In this document: positions 52,834 to 64,000 of the stretch, piece by piece
How positions within the stretch are numbered: the first letter of the stretch is position 1
Layout of the letters: the number at the start of each line of letters is the position of its first letter
Assembly: GCA_011799875.1 (NCBI GenBank)
Contig: CM022298.1
Span: forward strand, 725,554,181 to 725,618,180
Length of the DNA: 64,000 bases
Reading direction: 5' to 3'
From: Thinopyrum elongatum
Lineage: Eukaryota > Streptophyta > Magnoliopsida > Poales > Poaceae
Position numbers and translations under genes: made by a program
The notes under the pieces: generated by a model
Told to the model about the DNA's origin: nothing
Databases searched by the model: none
Seen by the model: only the letters and a program-made list of their open reading frames with translations

Positions 52834-53320
52834 CTACCAGTGACCGTTACCCTTAGAATAGAAGCACTTAGTCTCGGGTTTGGGTTCAACCTTGGGTTTC
52901 TTCACTGGAGCGGCAACTAGCTTGCCATTCATGAAGTTTCCCTTCTTGCCCTTGCCCTTCTTAAAACCAGTGGTCTTGTTAACTATCAACACTTGATGCT
53001 CCTTCTTGATTTCTACCTTCGCGGCCTTAAGCACCGCGAACATCTAGGGGATCATCTCCATCCCTTACATGTTATAGTTCATCACGAAGCTCTAGTAGCT
53101 TGGTGATAGTGACTGGAGAACTCTGTCAATCACTGTCTTATCTGGAAGATTAACTCCCACTTGATTCAAGCGATTGTAGCACCCAGACATTCTGAGCACA
53201 TGCTCACTGGGTGAGCTATTCTCCTCCATCTTGTAGGCAAAGAACTTGTCAGAGGTCTCATACCTCTCAACACGGGCATGAGCCGGAAATACCAATTTCA
53301 GCTCTTGGAACATCTCATAT
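52834..53320 (-). pseudogene. Copia gag C-terminal part
   Basis: Open pieces at 53313-53092 (ending with QSLSPSY, a conserved gag motif) and 53043-52834 (Lys-rich region and CFYSKGNGHW, a degenerate CCHC knuckle in which the second Cys reads Ser). The N-terminal gag is separated by the LTR insertion at 53321. Confidence 0.82.
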
Positions 53321-55815
53321 TGTAACCCCCCTGTGTAATAAGCACTGTGACATAATATTAATTATGCCAAGTCAACCTCCTTTACATTACTTGATCACAA
53401 TGGATGATATCTCATTTCAAATTCCTCCACAGAATTCAAATTCAAATCACAAGTGGAATTTAAAGTTGCACAAGAGTTGCTGGAAAAATGTTCATCATCT
53501 TGTAAATATTCCAAAACAATTATATGATAAGGAACACAACAACACTCTTGAACAAAGATGAGCATTAGTCATTATAACAGCACCATTTCAGCATTTTTAA
53601 ATGCAATTCTATTTTTGGAGAATTCAAATGTGTACCAAAAATTCCCAAACTTTTTGTGGCACTGTCTAAAAACACCAGGGAATTAATGGGACACTTTCCA
53701 TATTTTTCCTAAGTGATTGGGATGCCCAATTAATCTCTTTTCTCTCTCTGTTTAATAGTTAAAAAGAATAACAGAAAAAGAAAAAGGTCAAAGACACTAA
53801 CCTGGTGCCGGCCCAGCCCAGCTCACCTACCTTCCTCGTCGCCGTGTCGTCGTCCCCGTGGCTGGGCACGCGCGCACCGGTGAGCGCCCGACACGCCGAC
53901 GGCCACCGACGCAGGAGGGGATAAGGGCAACCCGTCGTTCCTTCCCCCTAGACACTCCCTCTATTTCCCCTTCTCTCCCTCGCTCTCCAGCGCTCACGCT
54001 CGCCTCTCCCTCTGTCCCGAGCGCGGTCGCCGCCACTACTCCGTCAGCTCCGCGGCCACCGTGCCTCCTTCGCCTCCTCCTGGTGCTCACAGGCTACCTC
54101 ATCGTCTTCCGCATCGCCTGCGTCCTCGGGGTCGAGCCGAGCGCCTCTTCTCCAACCGGGGCGAGCTCATCTTCAACTTCGGATCATCGGCGTTCGTCGA
54201 CGATTCCGGCGCCACCGGACTTCCCCGCTCCCGCTACCTAGACCCTACGCCTTCGCGGTGAGCCACTGCGCCATTGGCGCCCGTCCCTAACCCCTCTAGC
54301 CGTTCGTAGCTCCTGCCCCGACGAAGCCTGAACCCACCGCCGCGTCATTTGGTCGCCGGCGCGTCTTCGGTGACCATTTGGTCATGGGCCTGTGTCCGTT
54401 GTACTCGCGCGCATGCATAGAGCACGCCCGAAGCTTTAGATTGAGCTACTGCGCACTGCATCGCCATTTGCGTCGTCGCCTGAAACCTCCCCACCACGGA
54501 CCTCGTCGCCGGCGACGATTCCAGCTGCCCCCGCACCAACCGATGCCACAGATCGACGCGGCGCATTCTGCCCGTTCGAACGCGACCGAGAACGCGAAAA
54601 ACGGGGCACCACAGCGTGATTCCGACCGTCTTCGGCGTTCGGCCGCCGCTAGCGAGCTCGCCGGAGCTAGCTCCGGCGCCGCCGCTCAACTGGCGCGCGT
54701 GGGGCCCGCCCAGAGTCGCTGACTATGGGTCCCAGCGCCTTCATTGACCCCGGTGACCACGGTCAACTCGGGTACTGTTCACCCCACCGCCGCTGACATG
54801 TGGGCCCGTTGCAGTTAATTAACCTAATTATCTATTTTCTAATTAAAATAAACTATTTAACCTAAACTAGCCACTGACAGTGCGGGCCCACTAGCTAATT
54901 AGCTTATTTAGCTAGTATTAACCTGTTTAGTTAGCTGAGTCACTGACCAGTGGGTCCCACTGGACCCACAGGTCAGGTTTGACCTGGTCAGCCGACCAGT
55001 TGACTGCTGATGTCATAATTGTTTTCTGCTGGTATATTTTTTCCAAAAAATACTAAAATCTTTAGAAACTCGTAGAAAATAAACCGTAGCTCGGAACGAA
55101 AAACTTTGTACATGAAAGTTGATCAGAACGACGAGACGAAGCCGACCATGCTATCTATTTTCATGTCGGGACCCTCTACGAAGGTGAACCCGCAACTTTT
55201 AACCTGTTTCTAGTAGATGAATAGTGCCCAACTACCGTTTAATAATTCCAACTTAAATCCTAAAATAACTAATATGACTTAGGCATGCTTTTAGGCAACC
55301 CTGCACTGCATGTTAGCATAGCATGCTCTGCATTGCATATTTTTGCTGTGTATTTATCTGTTTCCTCCCCCTCTTCTCTCTCGATAGAGCCCGGTACCAA
55401 CGCAGCTCCGGAGATCGACGACTCCTGACGACCCTTCCTTTGCCGCCGAGCAACCAGGCAAGCCCCCCCTTTGATCATCCCGATATCGCCTATTCTATTC
55501 TCTCATGCTTGCATTATAATTTGCTACTGTAATTGATTGCTCCTATTCTGATGCAAAGCCTGCTTTTGTAACCTGCTTATTGTTACCTTACTTGCCTATT
55601 TCAAACTGCTTAGTATAGGTTGGTTAGAGACCCACCAGTGACCCCCACATGTCCCAACTGCCCCGCTGGATTATCAGAAGACCTGATCAACGGGATCGAA
55701 GACCAGACCCCGGCACCACACATCATCCCCCTTAGTTGTACGACACTACTGGGTTACTATCGAGTGCTGAGGGGGATACCTCGTCAGCACTTCTGATGTT
55801 AACCTTGTAGGTTAG
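53321..55815 (+). mobile_element. 5' part of another LTR of the TGTAACAC group
   Basis: Starts TGTAACCCCCC inside the Angela-like gag (probable TSD CATAT, 53316-53320, partner outside the window). It is colinear with the first roughly 2.5 kb of the other LTRs. The exon-like block 1 at 55388 is degenerate, with an in-frame TGA and altered length. Cut at 55815 by the next Gypsy element, it should resume to the right of the window. Whether it is a solo LTR or part of a full element cannot be told. Confidence 0.85.
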
Positions 55816-56286
55816 TGTCGGTGTCAAAACCGGCGGATCTCGGGTAGGGGGTCCCGAACTGTGCGTCTAAGGTCAATGGTAACAGGGGATGAGGGACACG
55901 ATGTTTACCTAGGTTCGGGCCCTCTCTATGGAGGTAATACCCTACGTCCTGCTTGATTGATCTTGATGAATATGAGTATTACAAGAGTTGATCTACCACG
56001 AGATCGTAATGGCTAAAACCCTAGAAGTCTAGCCTGTCTGATTATGATTGCCCCTACGGACTAAAACCCTCTGGTTTATATAGACACCGGAGGAGGCTAG
56101 GGTTGTACAAAGTCGGTTACAGAGAAAGGAATCTTCATATCGAACGCCAAGCTTGCCATCCACACCAAGGAGAGTCCCATCTGGACACGGGAGAGAGTCT
56201 TCTGTCTTGTATCTTCATGGCCCATCAGTCCGGCCCACGTCACGTAGCCCGGACGCCCAAGGCCCCCTAAATCCAGGACTCCTTCA
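55816..56286 (-). repeat. 3' LTR (471 bp) of the Tat-lineage element
   Basis: In plus-strand reading it begins TGTCGGTGTCAAAACCGG and ends CTCCTTCA; the outer flank is GTTAG. A TTTATATAGAC TATA-like motif occurs near 56075 in this reading. The adjacent GTAGCCCCCGAACC (56287-56300) is the reverse complement of the polypurine tract. Confidence 0.88.
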
Positions 56287-56610
56287 GTAGCCCCCGAACC
56301 AGGCTTTCAATGACGATGTGTCCGGAGCGCGGATTGTCTTCGGCATTGCAAGGTGGGTTCTTCCTCCGATTACTTCAAAGTTCCTGACTTAAGGAGCTGT
56401 ATTCGGCCTTCCATAATGTCGTGCTCATCGGCTTCCACGCCTTCATGACTTCAGTTTCCACGTGTCGAGCGAATACGAGAGGTCGGGGTATCTTTGCACA
56501 TAACTCCCTGACCACGTAAGAAAGGTGTCTATTCAAAGAGATTGGATCTTCAGATCCATTCCACGCCAAGCGGGAAATCCTCAAAGCTTGCTAGGAGAAA
56601 CCATTCCAAC

Positions 56611-59402
56611 ATGGCTAGTGCTCCCAGTTCTTCCACCCGCCCCCACGGCTCCAAAAAAGGCGATTGGGAAAGATGTTCTGTATCCCATGATCAACTGGTG
56701 AAGCTCCAAACACAGGGATTTCTTCCCGCCGCGGATCTGGTCCCTATTCGAGCAGGTTTGACTTCCTTTTCAGGCGAAGTTTTGGCGGAAAATTTCCCCA
56801 ATCCAACCAGGGGGGAGCGGGCGTGCTTCAATCCTTATTTGCTAAGAGGCGTTGGGTTTCCAATCCACCCTTTCCTCCGAGGACTCCTGGAGTACTATGG
56901 CCTCCAACTGCACAACCTCACGCCGGCCTCTATCTTGCGCATCGCGGGTTTTGTTGCCCTTTGCGAGCTTTTCCTAGGCTGTGAAGCCCACTTTGATTTA
57001 TGGAGAAAACTATTCTGCCTCGTCCCTCATACCCAAGAGGGATCCATATTCGAGGTGGGCGACACCGAAGTATGGCGCATAGCGGGGACCGGATACCTAT
57101 CCGGTACACCGAAGCAGGCATCCGAGGTGTGGCCCTCAGAGTGGTTTTATATTGAGGACGTCGCTCTCCCTGACCCAATCCGAATGGGTCTCCCTGAATT
57201 TTCCAGCGCTCCTTTGAAGAAACGCCACAGCTGGCGCCCTAGGAGCCTCGAGGAGGAAGATAGTGCGGGAATCCATCAATTAATGAGCAAGATAAAGACG
57301 CTCGCCCAGTCCGGATTATCAATAATCGAGGTAATGGCGATCTCCATAGTGCGGGGTGTCCAGCCACTCCAATTTAGAGGGCTCCCTATGTGGCACTACA
57401 ATGGGGAAGATGACGCCTCACGCTGTGGCCGGAAAGGTCCGGACACACCCGCCGCTCTGGCCAAAATATTGGTCGATCTGTACAAAGGGGAGAAAGAGGA
57501 ATTTATTCGTCTTAAACGCCGAGAGGGATTTTCCATGTACAATCCTCCCAGCTGGGTGCGTTTTAATCCCACCACCATACTCAATCCTTTCCATGAGTCA
57601 CTTTTGACTGATACTAATCCGTCCATTTGTAACAGGAATGGCGAAAGGTTTTCACGGGGATCTACAGCCCCGCTCCACAGCCGAAGGACCATAATCGGGA
57701 TCTTGACCCCGGATTCGAGGAGGATCCGGACATATTTGTGGAGCTAGAGGAGGGAGTATTTTACCAGGCGAGCTACGATGGCACAGAAGTGGCCATTATA
57801 GCAGACTATCCCGGCCTCCTTCCTGCCTCACACGTAAGTAATCATGAGACCTCTCCTCCGAAAGAGCTTCCTCATTCTGCCTCACCCACCGCACTGTCTC
57901 GTGTTCCAAAGGGGAGGCGCTCGGCACGCCATGTTACACCAGAGGCGACTCAAAAGAGAGCAGCGCCTACATCGGGCAAGCCTTCGAAGAGGAAGGCAAA
58001 CGAAGTCACGACCGAGCCGTCGTCAAAAAGGTATGGCTTCGTAAATATGCCCCTTGGCAGTCACATCCAACTGTGACATTGTCTGTTTGTGTCCCATCAG
58101 GAAGAGCGTTCACCGGACTATGTCCGGGGGTCCTGCAGGTCACGCTCCCAACAGCCAGGCTCTAGAACCTGCCATAAAGACGAGGGCCGGTACGGGGGTG
58201 ACGCCGGATTGTCCTTTGACAGAGGATTTGGATGATGTATCCGTCACGAACTCAGAAGTGGAGAGCGCCATGAATCATCGGCGCCGGAGGGCCGCTCTTC
58301 GCGACCCCGGCTTTACAGAAGAGGCATTTAATGCCTTCAGCTCAGCTGATGCATACATCCGAGCTGCTCGAGACGGGCTTACCAGATCCACAGACCAGCA
58401 TTTGAAAGATATGCGGGTAAGTTCACATCGTACAAACCTGATAATTATATACCAGTAGCCCCCGAGACTTGAAGCAGTTGATACAACTGATTTAAGGATC
58501 ATTGTATAACCAGATGCTTACAGAGAAGAACAACCTGCTGTCTCAAGAACTGGAAAGTGTCGGACTCAGCTAACTGCTGCCACCGCCGTATTGGAGAAAT
58601 CCAAGAAGGCGTCGCCTGGTAATGTTCCCCTCCATCGAGAAAATATAATCATATACCAGCAATGCTAACAATGTTGCATATCTCATGGCAGGGTCGTCAG
58701 ATCAGCTGAAGGAGGCACTTGAAATCGTGCAAGCGGATAAACAAGAAGCCAAAGGCTACTGGCCGCGGGCGAATGTGTGCTGACACAGGTCAGGGAGGAT
58801 AAAAACAAGCTGTAGGATTCCAACACCCTGCTGGGCGAAGAACTGAAAGATGTGCGAGCCCAACTAGCTGACTCCGTGAAGGAAAATAAGAGGCTACGAG
58901 GCGGCATATTCAGTATGCTTTCGAACTTACCTCCGTGTAATTCGGCGAGGAAAGGAACTGACAGATTTATGTCTGCAGGTATGCTGACCGGCTGTCCCGA
59001 AGAGGAAATGTCCGGATCTTCAGGCGATCTGCTACAAGAGCTGTCGCAAATGCACGAGCGAGCTCGGCAGGCAATGCGGAGTGTTGCCAAGGCCTTGTGG
59101 CCATCCGCCTCCCCTCCAGGAAGTATGGAGGAACTTGTGCAGCTATTCAAAGGAGCGCGGAGGCGCTTCCGATTATGGAAGATATCGGCCTGCCGAGAAG
59201 GTGCGCGAGAGGCCTGGGCCATGGTGAAAACACGGTATACCAAGTTTGATCCGAATCATATGGCTCGGGTTGGACCTCGAGGATCAGACGGAAAAGAAGT
59301 TCCAGTTAGTTTAGTATATGACCAAGTAAAGGTAGCCGCCGAATTGTCCCAATAGGATTGTAGGCTAGACAGCCTGTTGGACGGCATAGAGGAAGAAGTT
59401 TT
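56611..59402 (+). pseudogene. Spliced antisense ORF of the Tat element (Transposase_28 domain)
   Basis: Encoded opposite to gag-pol. Exon 1 (56611-57555) starts MASAPSSSTRPHGSKKGDW and holds the domain Pfam calls putative gypsy-type transposon (FNPYLLRGVGFPIHPFLRGL, HFDLWRKLFCL, SEWFYIED). Exon 2 (57636-58030) starts EWRKVFTGIYSPAPQPKDHN; exon 3 (58101-58416) starts after CCCATCAG. The three exons have GT-AG borders and join in frame, open over about 550 codons. Later exons (from 58514) encode a coiled-coil tail (QLADSVKENKRLRGG, MHERARQAMRSVAKALWP) but carry one-base losses near 58562 and 58757 and stops near 58838 and 59354. The protein's role is unknown. A nuclear or regulatory function has been suggested in general terms for such extra ORFs; here that is inference. 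Confidence 0.82.
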
Positions 59403-60228
59403 TGAGTCTAAGTGACTATGTGCTTCGATTGACAAATTTGTCCCTAGCCGGATTGTAAAACGATTGTCATGGCGGACCTTTTCGCTTCGACCTCCGGACC
59501 CGAAGGTGCGGGGTGTTTCCGAATACCCGCACGGTAATATAAACCGGGGTATGCGTGGAAACCAGGCGTAGGGGTCATAGTTGCTTGAACAGACAAGTTG
59601 TATCCGGCTAGCTATGTTATATTACGTGTAATTGTAAGAAACATCTTCCAGAGAGAATAGTTCCGTTAAGGGTTCCTTTCCCTGGGTGAACATGCGTTAA
59701 TGTTCATGTCCGAACTGTGATTAAAAAATCACAGTATACATAGCATATGGGGGTTCATAGTGTAATGAGTGAAAAAAACATCTTTAGTCTGCCGACCGAA
59801 TATTCCCTTAAGAACGCTAGCTTTCGGCTTCACCCAGTCTGAGGTACACATCCGGATGACCCGGCAGTAACAATCGCAGAGGTGCTCCCTTTATGCCCTA
59901 GCCGAACTAACGGGAACGTAGGGCATAAGCACAGGAGCCAGGCAACCCAGCTTGGCCAAAACTTAAGTCATAACGATGCATATAATGGAGAAGAAAAGGT
60001 ACATATGAGGAAAAGACACATATGTGGTGAGCTTGATGCTCGGAAAATAATAATAATAAGCTTCTGTACAAGAAGCCCCCAGGTATTATGGACGTACATA
60101 TTTAAGGATGTGTACGTCATAGGTGCGCGGTTTAGCCGCTCAAGAGCTTAAAGCTAGGAAAAAAATAAAAGAGAGGAAAAAAAGGTAATGGACAAAAAGG
60201 GAGAAGAAGACGAACAAAGAGTCTGGCT
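59403..60228. other. Non-coding region between antisense gene and pol end
   Basis: No supported gene. It contains AT-rich sequence with AATAATAATA near 60045 and purine-rich stretches at 60155-60210. It probably holds the convergent 3' ends of the antisense transcript and of pol. Confidence 0.55.
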
Positions 60229-63200
60229 CTAGGCATAGAATCTTCGGAGTCTGGCGGCGTTCCATGGGTTCGGCTCCAAGCGATTGTTTGATGCATCATG
60301 CAGTCGGTACGCTCCTCCAGTGAGAACTTCGTCAATGATGAAGGGACCCTCCCATTTGGGCTTGAGTTTGTCCTTTTTCTTCTTTGGCAAGCGTAGAACA
60401 AGTTCGCCAACATTATAAGTCTTGGCCCGCACTTCTCTGCTTTGATATCTGCGAGCCTGTTGTTGATATAATGCGGAACGGGCCTTTGCGACGTCGCGCT
60501 CCTCCTCCAGGGCGTCTAAGCTGTCCTGCCGATCAAGCTCGGCCTCTCTCTCTTCATACATGCGCACTCGTGGTGAGTCATGCATAATGTCGCAGGGCAA
60601 CACGGCCTCTGCGCCGTACACCATGAAGAACGGTGTGTATCCGGTAGTGCGGTTGGGCGTGGTCCGCAGCCCCCAGAGTATAGAGTCGAGCTCCTCAACC
60701 CAGTGCTTGTCTGATTCTTTCAAAGACCGCACTAGTCTGGGCTTAATGCCGCTCATAATAAGACCATTGGCTCGTTCGACTTGACCATTTGTTTGCAGGT
60801 GATAGACGGAGGCATAATCGAGCTTGATGCCCAGGTTAGCGCACCAGGTTTTCACTTCATCGGCTGTAAAGTTGGAGCCGTTGTTTGTGATAATGCTGTG
60901 TGGAACACCATAATGGTGTACGACACCGGATATAAAGTCTATCACTGGTCCGGCTTCGGCCGTTTTAACCGGTTTGGCCTCAATCCACTTAGTGAATTTA
61001 TCTACCATGACCAGTAGATATTTTTTCTTGTGGCTTCCCCCTTTAAGGGGTCTGACCATATCAAGCCCCCAGACCGCGAAAGGCCATGTAATGGGGATTG
61101 TTTGTAGCGCAGTAGGCAGCATATGGCTTTGATTAGCGAAAAGCTGGCATCCGACACAACGTTGGACAAGGTCCTGTGCATCTGCTCGGGCCGTAGGCCA
61201 AAAGAAACCTGTACGGAAGGCTTTACTCACAAGGGCCCGAGCCGCGGCATGGTGACCGCCAAGGCCAGCGTGGATTTCGGCCAGGAGCTGCTGCCCCTCT
61301 TCTTCGGAGATACATCTTTGAAGGACTCCGGTAGCGCTTTTCTTGTAGAGCTCACCGTCATGGACCTTGTAGGCTTTCGAGCGCCGGACAATGCAGCGAG
61401 CCTCGTTAGGATCCTTAGAGAGCTCTTGCCTATTAAGGTAGGACAAGAAGGGTTCGGTCCATGGGGCAATTACTGCCATTATGAGATGGGCCAATGGTGT
61501 TGCTTCGGTGGCTGAGCCCCCGATGATATCGGTATTGTGCTCGGACTCAGGGGGTATGATCGGGTCGAGGCTAGTGTTGCCGCTTTCATCCTGCCACACC
61601 ACGGATGGCTTGAAGAGCCGTTCCAGAAAGATGTTAGGCGGGACGGGGTCGCGCTTGGCTCCCATGCAAGCAATGACATCCGCCGCTTGATTACTTTGTC
61701 GAGCCACATGATGAAATTCGAGTCCCTCGAACCGGGCTAATATTTTGAGTACGGCGTTACGATAGGCCGCCATTTTCAGATCTTTTGCGTCAAAGTCTCC
61801 ATTTATTTGGGATATTGTGAGATTTGAATCCCCGCGCACCTCCAGACATTGTATGCCCATGGAGACGGCCATCCTAAGACCATGTAGTAAGGCCTCGTAT
61901 TCGGCTGCATTATTGGAGTCTGTATATAAGATTTGGAGTACGTACTGGACTATGTCTCCCGTTGGGGATGTTAAGATGACGCCCACTCCCAAACCGGCCA
62001 GCATCTTAGAGCCATCGAAGTACATGACCCAGTTGGAATACGTGCCGTACTCTTTAGGGAGTTCGGCCTCCGTCCATTCGGCGATGAAGTCAGCCAACAC
62101 TTGGGATTTAATGGCTCGGCGCGGTTTATACGTTATGTCGAATGGCAGGAGCTCAATGGCCCATTTGGCAATCCGGCCCGTAGCGTCGCGGTTGTTTATT
62201 ATGTCATTGAGTGGTACTTCGGAAGCCACCATGATCGAGCATTCTTGGAAGTAGTGTCGTAGTTTCCAGGATGCCATGAAGACCTCGTATGCTATCTTTT
62301 GGTAATGAGGGTACTGGGATTTGCATGGTGTGAGGATGGTGGATACATAGTATACCGGCTTCTGAAGTGGGAATTTGTGTCCGTCCTCCTCTTGTTCAAC
62401 GACGAGCACTGCGCTCACCACCTGGTGAGTCGCAGAGATGTATAACAACATTGGTTCGCCGACGTTTGGCGCGGCCAGGATTGGGTTGCTTGCTAAAAGA
62501 GCCTTTACTTCTTCCAGTCCGGCCGTTGCTGCATCCGTCCACTCGAAGTGGTCGGTGCGTCGGAGAAGGCGGTAGAGTGGCAATGCTTTTTCTCCAAGTC
62601 TGGAGATAAAGCGGCTTAAAGCTGCCACGCATCCGGCTAGTTTTTGGACCTGTTTAAGGTCAGTTGGTGTAGCCAATTGTGACAAAGCTCAAATTTTGGC
62701 TGGATTTGCCTCAATTCCTCTACTGGAAACAATGAAGCCCAGCAGCTTTCCAGCGGAAACGCCGAAAATGCACTTTTCCGGATTGAGCTTGATGTCATAC
62801 GTACAGAGGTTGTCGAATGTGAGACTTAAGTCGTCTATTAATGACTCGGCGTGTCTGGTCTCGATGACGACATCATCCACGTATGCTTCAACTGTCTTGC
62901 CGATTTGCTTCTCCAGGCATGTTTGAATCATGCGTTGGTAGGTAGCGTCGGCGTTTTTAAGCCCAAAGGGCATAGTGTTGATGCAGAAAGGCCCGTATGG
63001 GGTAATGAATGCCGTTGCGGCTTGATCGGTCTCCTTCATTTTGATTTGATGGTATCCGGAGTATGCGTCGAGGAAACACAGTGAGTCGTGTCCTGCAGTA
63101 GCATCAATGATCTGATCGATGCGGGGGAGGGGGAAGGGATCCTTGGGGCAGGCTTTGTTAAGGTCTTTGAAATCGACGCATAGGCGCCAGGATTTATCCT

Positions 63201-63993
63201 TCTTTGGTACCATCACCAGGTTTGCTAGCCAGTCCGGATGTTTTATTTCTCTGATGAATCTAGCCTCGATTAACTTGGCCAGCTCCTCCCCCATAGCTTG
63301 TCGTTTGGGCTCGGAAAAGCGTCGCAGTGTTTGTTTGACCGGCTTGTATCCCTTCGATATATTGAGGCTGTGTTCGGCCAACCTGCGTGGGATTCCTGGC
63401 ATATCAGAAGGGTGCCAGGCAAATATGTCCCAATTTTCGCGTAGGAACGCTCGTAATGCGGCATCGACCATTGGGTCCAGCTGTGCGCCGATAGAGTCCG
63501 TCTTCTTGGGGTCCATTGGGTGGACCTGGAATTTGACGATTTCGTCTGCTGGTTTGAAGGAGGTGGATTTGGGTCGCTTGTCCAGGATTACGTCGTCCCT
63601 ATCCACCGTGGAGCGTAGTGCGGCTAATTCTTCGGCCGCGAGGGCTTCGGACAATGCCTCGAGGGCCAGGGATGCAGTTTTGTTTTCGGCGCGGAGTGCT
63701 ATGTCCGGATCACTGGAAAGAGTGATAATACCATTGGGCCTGGGCATCTTGAGCTTCATGTACCCGTAATGAGGTATAGCTTGGAAGCGTGTAAATGCAT
63801 CCCGCCCCAATAGGGCGTGATATCCACTGTTGAAAGGGGCCACTTGGAAGGTCATCTCTTTGGACCGATAATTCTCCGGCATGCCGAATACCACGTCGAA
63901 TGTGATTTTTCCCGCGCACCGCGCCTCCCGACTGGGAATGATTCCTCGGAAGGTCGTGCTACTTTGCTCGATGTGGCTCCTGTCTATTTCCAT
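60229..63993 (-). pseudogene. pol of the Tat element, one in-frame stop and an altered integrase site
   Basis: Read right to left from the edge: protease end (HALLGRDAF), RT (YPLPRIDQ-like block PFPLPRIDQIID, active site YVDD near 62872), a degenerate first RNase H in which the usual Asp reads Ile-Ser (LLYISATH), a second RNase H with intact Asp-Glu-Asp-Asp (YFDGSK, AEYEALL, RGDSNL, QAADVIA), then integrase (HHCC finger HAGLGGHHA ... CVGCQ; Asp in WGLDMVRP; Glu in QVERANGL). The second catalytic Asp of integrase reads Asn (TNNGSNF). A TGA at 62686-62691 splits RT from RNase H; it fits C-to-T change of an Arg CGA codon. Both lesions are the kind produced by methyl-cytosine decay. The frame is otherwise open to the stop near 60229. 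Confidence 0.92.
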
Positions 63994-64000
63994 TTTGTTG

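Larger units (their letters stand above)
50053..53320 (-). mobile_element. Angela-like Copia internal region, main piece
   Basis: Continuation of the element at 25969-27950 after the CACTA insertion. In Copia order read right to left: gag end and zinc knuckle (53313-52834), protease (about 52780-52600), integrase (52460-51200), RT and RNase H (51080-50056). The sequence is full of in-frame stops and small indels. Its gag is cut at 53320 by an LTR insertion; the rest of the element, with its 5' LTR, lies outside the window. Confidence 0.88.
55816..64000 (-). mobile_element. Tat-lineage Ty3/Gypsy retrotransposon, reverse orientation, partial
   Basis: In its own sense (right to left) the window shows pol (63993-60229), a non-coding stretch, a spliced antisense gene (56611-59402 on the plus strand), a polypurine tract and the 3' LTR (55816-56286). 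A second RNase H domain in pol and an antisense ORF between pol and the 3' LTR are recognised hallmarks of the Tat lineage (established knowledge). The 5' LTR and gag are beyond the right edge. Confidence 0.92.

Noticed and set aside
62367..63769. Plus-strand open frames opposite the Tat pol (for example 63119-63769, 61123-61515)
   Set aside because: Antisense shadows of a strongly conserved pol frame; the genuine antisense gene of this lineage is at 56611-59402.

Overview
This window is almost pure transposable-element DNA from a grass of the wheat/barley tribe (Triticeae), probably wheat or a close relative. The evidence is an Angela/BARE-type Copia element, a CACTA transposon with TTTAGTCCCGGTT subterminal repeats, Gypsy LTRs of about 4.1-4.2 kb beginning TGTAACACC, and a Tat-lineage Gypsy element with a spliced antisense gene. 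I see no host housekeeping gene, tRNA, rRNA or CRISPR array.

Layout. 1-770 is the end of a PIF/Harbinger-like element, followed by a SINE-like relic (about 860-1150). 1636-2102 and 15432-15604 are the two arms of an inverted-repeat element split by a complete Gypsy chromovirus (2103-15431; TSD ATAGA) with a gag-pol frame broken by one stop codon. 16416-25755 is a Mutator-like element (MULE) with a perfect 9-bp TSD (ACCGCCGCC). It carries three genes: a MURA transposase with one in-frame stop, an intact seven-exon plant-mobile-domain (PMD) gene, and an intact two-exon GRF-zinc-finger/coiled-coil gene. 25969-53320 is a reverse-strand Angela-like Copia element. It is split by a 22.1-kb reverse-strand CACTA transposon (27951-50052; TSD ACT), which is itself split by a solo LTR (29244-33474; TSD CGGAG) and a fused LTR-LTR remnant (38470-45526; TSD TGGTT). 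A further LTR of the same group starts at 53321 and is cut at 55816 by a Tat-lineage Gypsy element in reverse orientation that runs off the right edge.

How parts work together. In the MULE, MURA would act on the palindrome-rich terminal repeats; the PMD and GRF proteins are candidate accessory factors, analogous in position to MURB of maize MuDR, but their roles are inferred. The CACTA element carries, in its own sense order, a small coiled-coil protein with a C-terminal membrane segment, a TNP2 transposase, a second ORF with a Transposase_24 domain, and a truncated Ulp1-like tail.

Most notable signals: (1) the three-gene MULE; (2) a phase-matched pair of small exons inside the 4-kb LTRs, encoding an acidic, tyrosine-rich peptide whose frame is kept in several diverged copies; (3) the CACTA-encoded tail-anchored small protein; (4) a perfect 51-bp-arm palindrome at one MULE end. 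Family names beyond superfamily or lineage are given only where terminal sequences were recognisable; no database search was possible.
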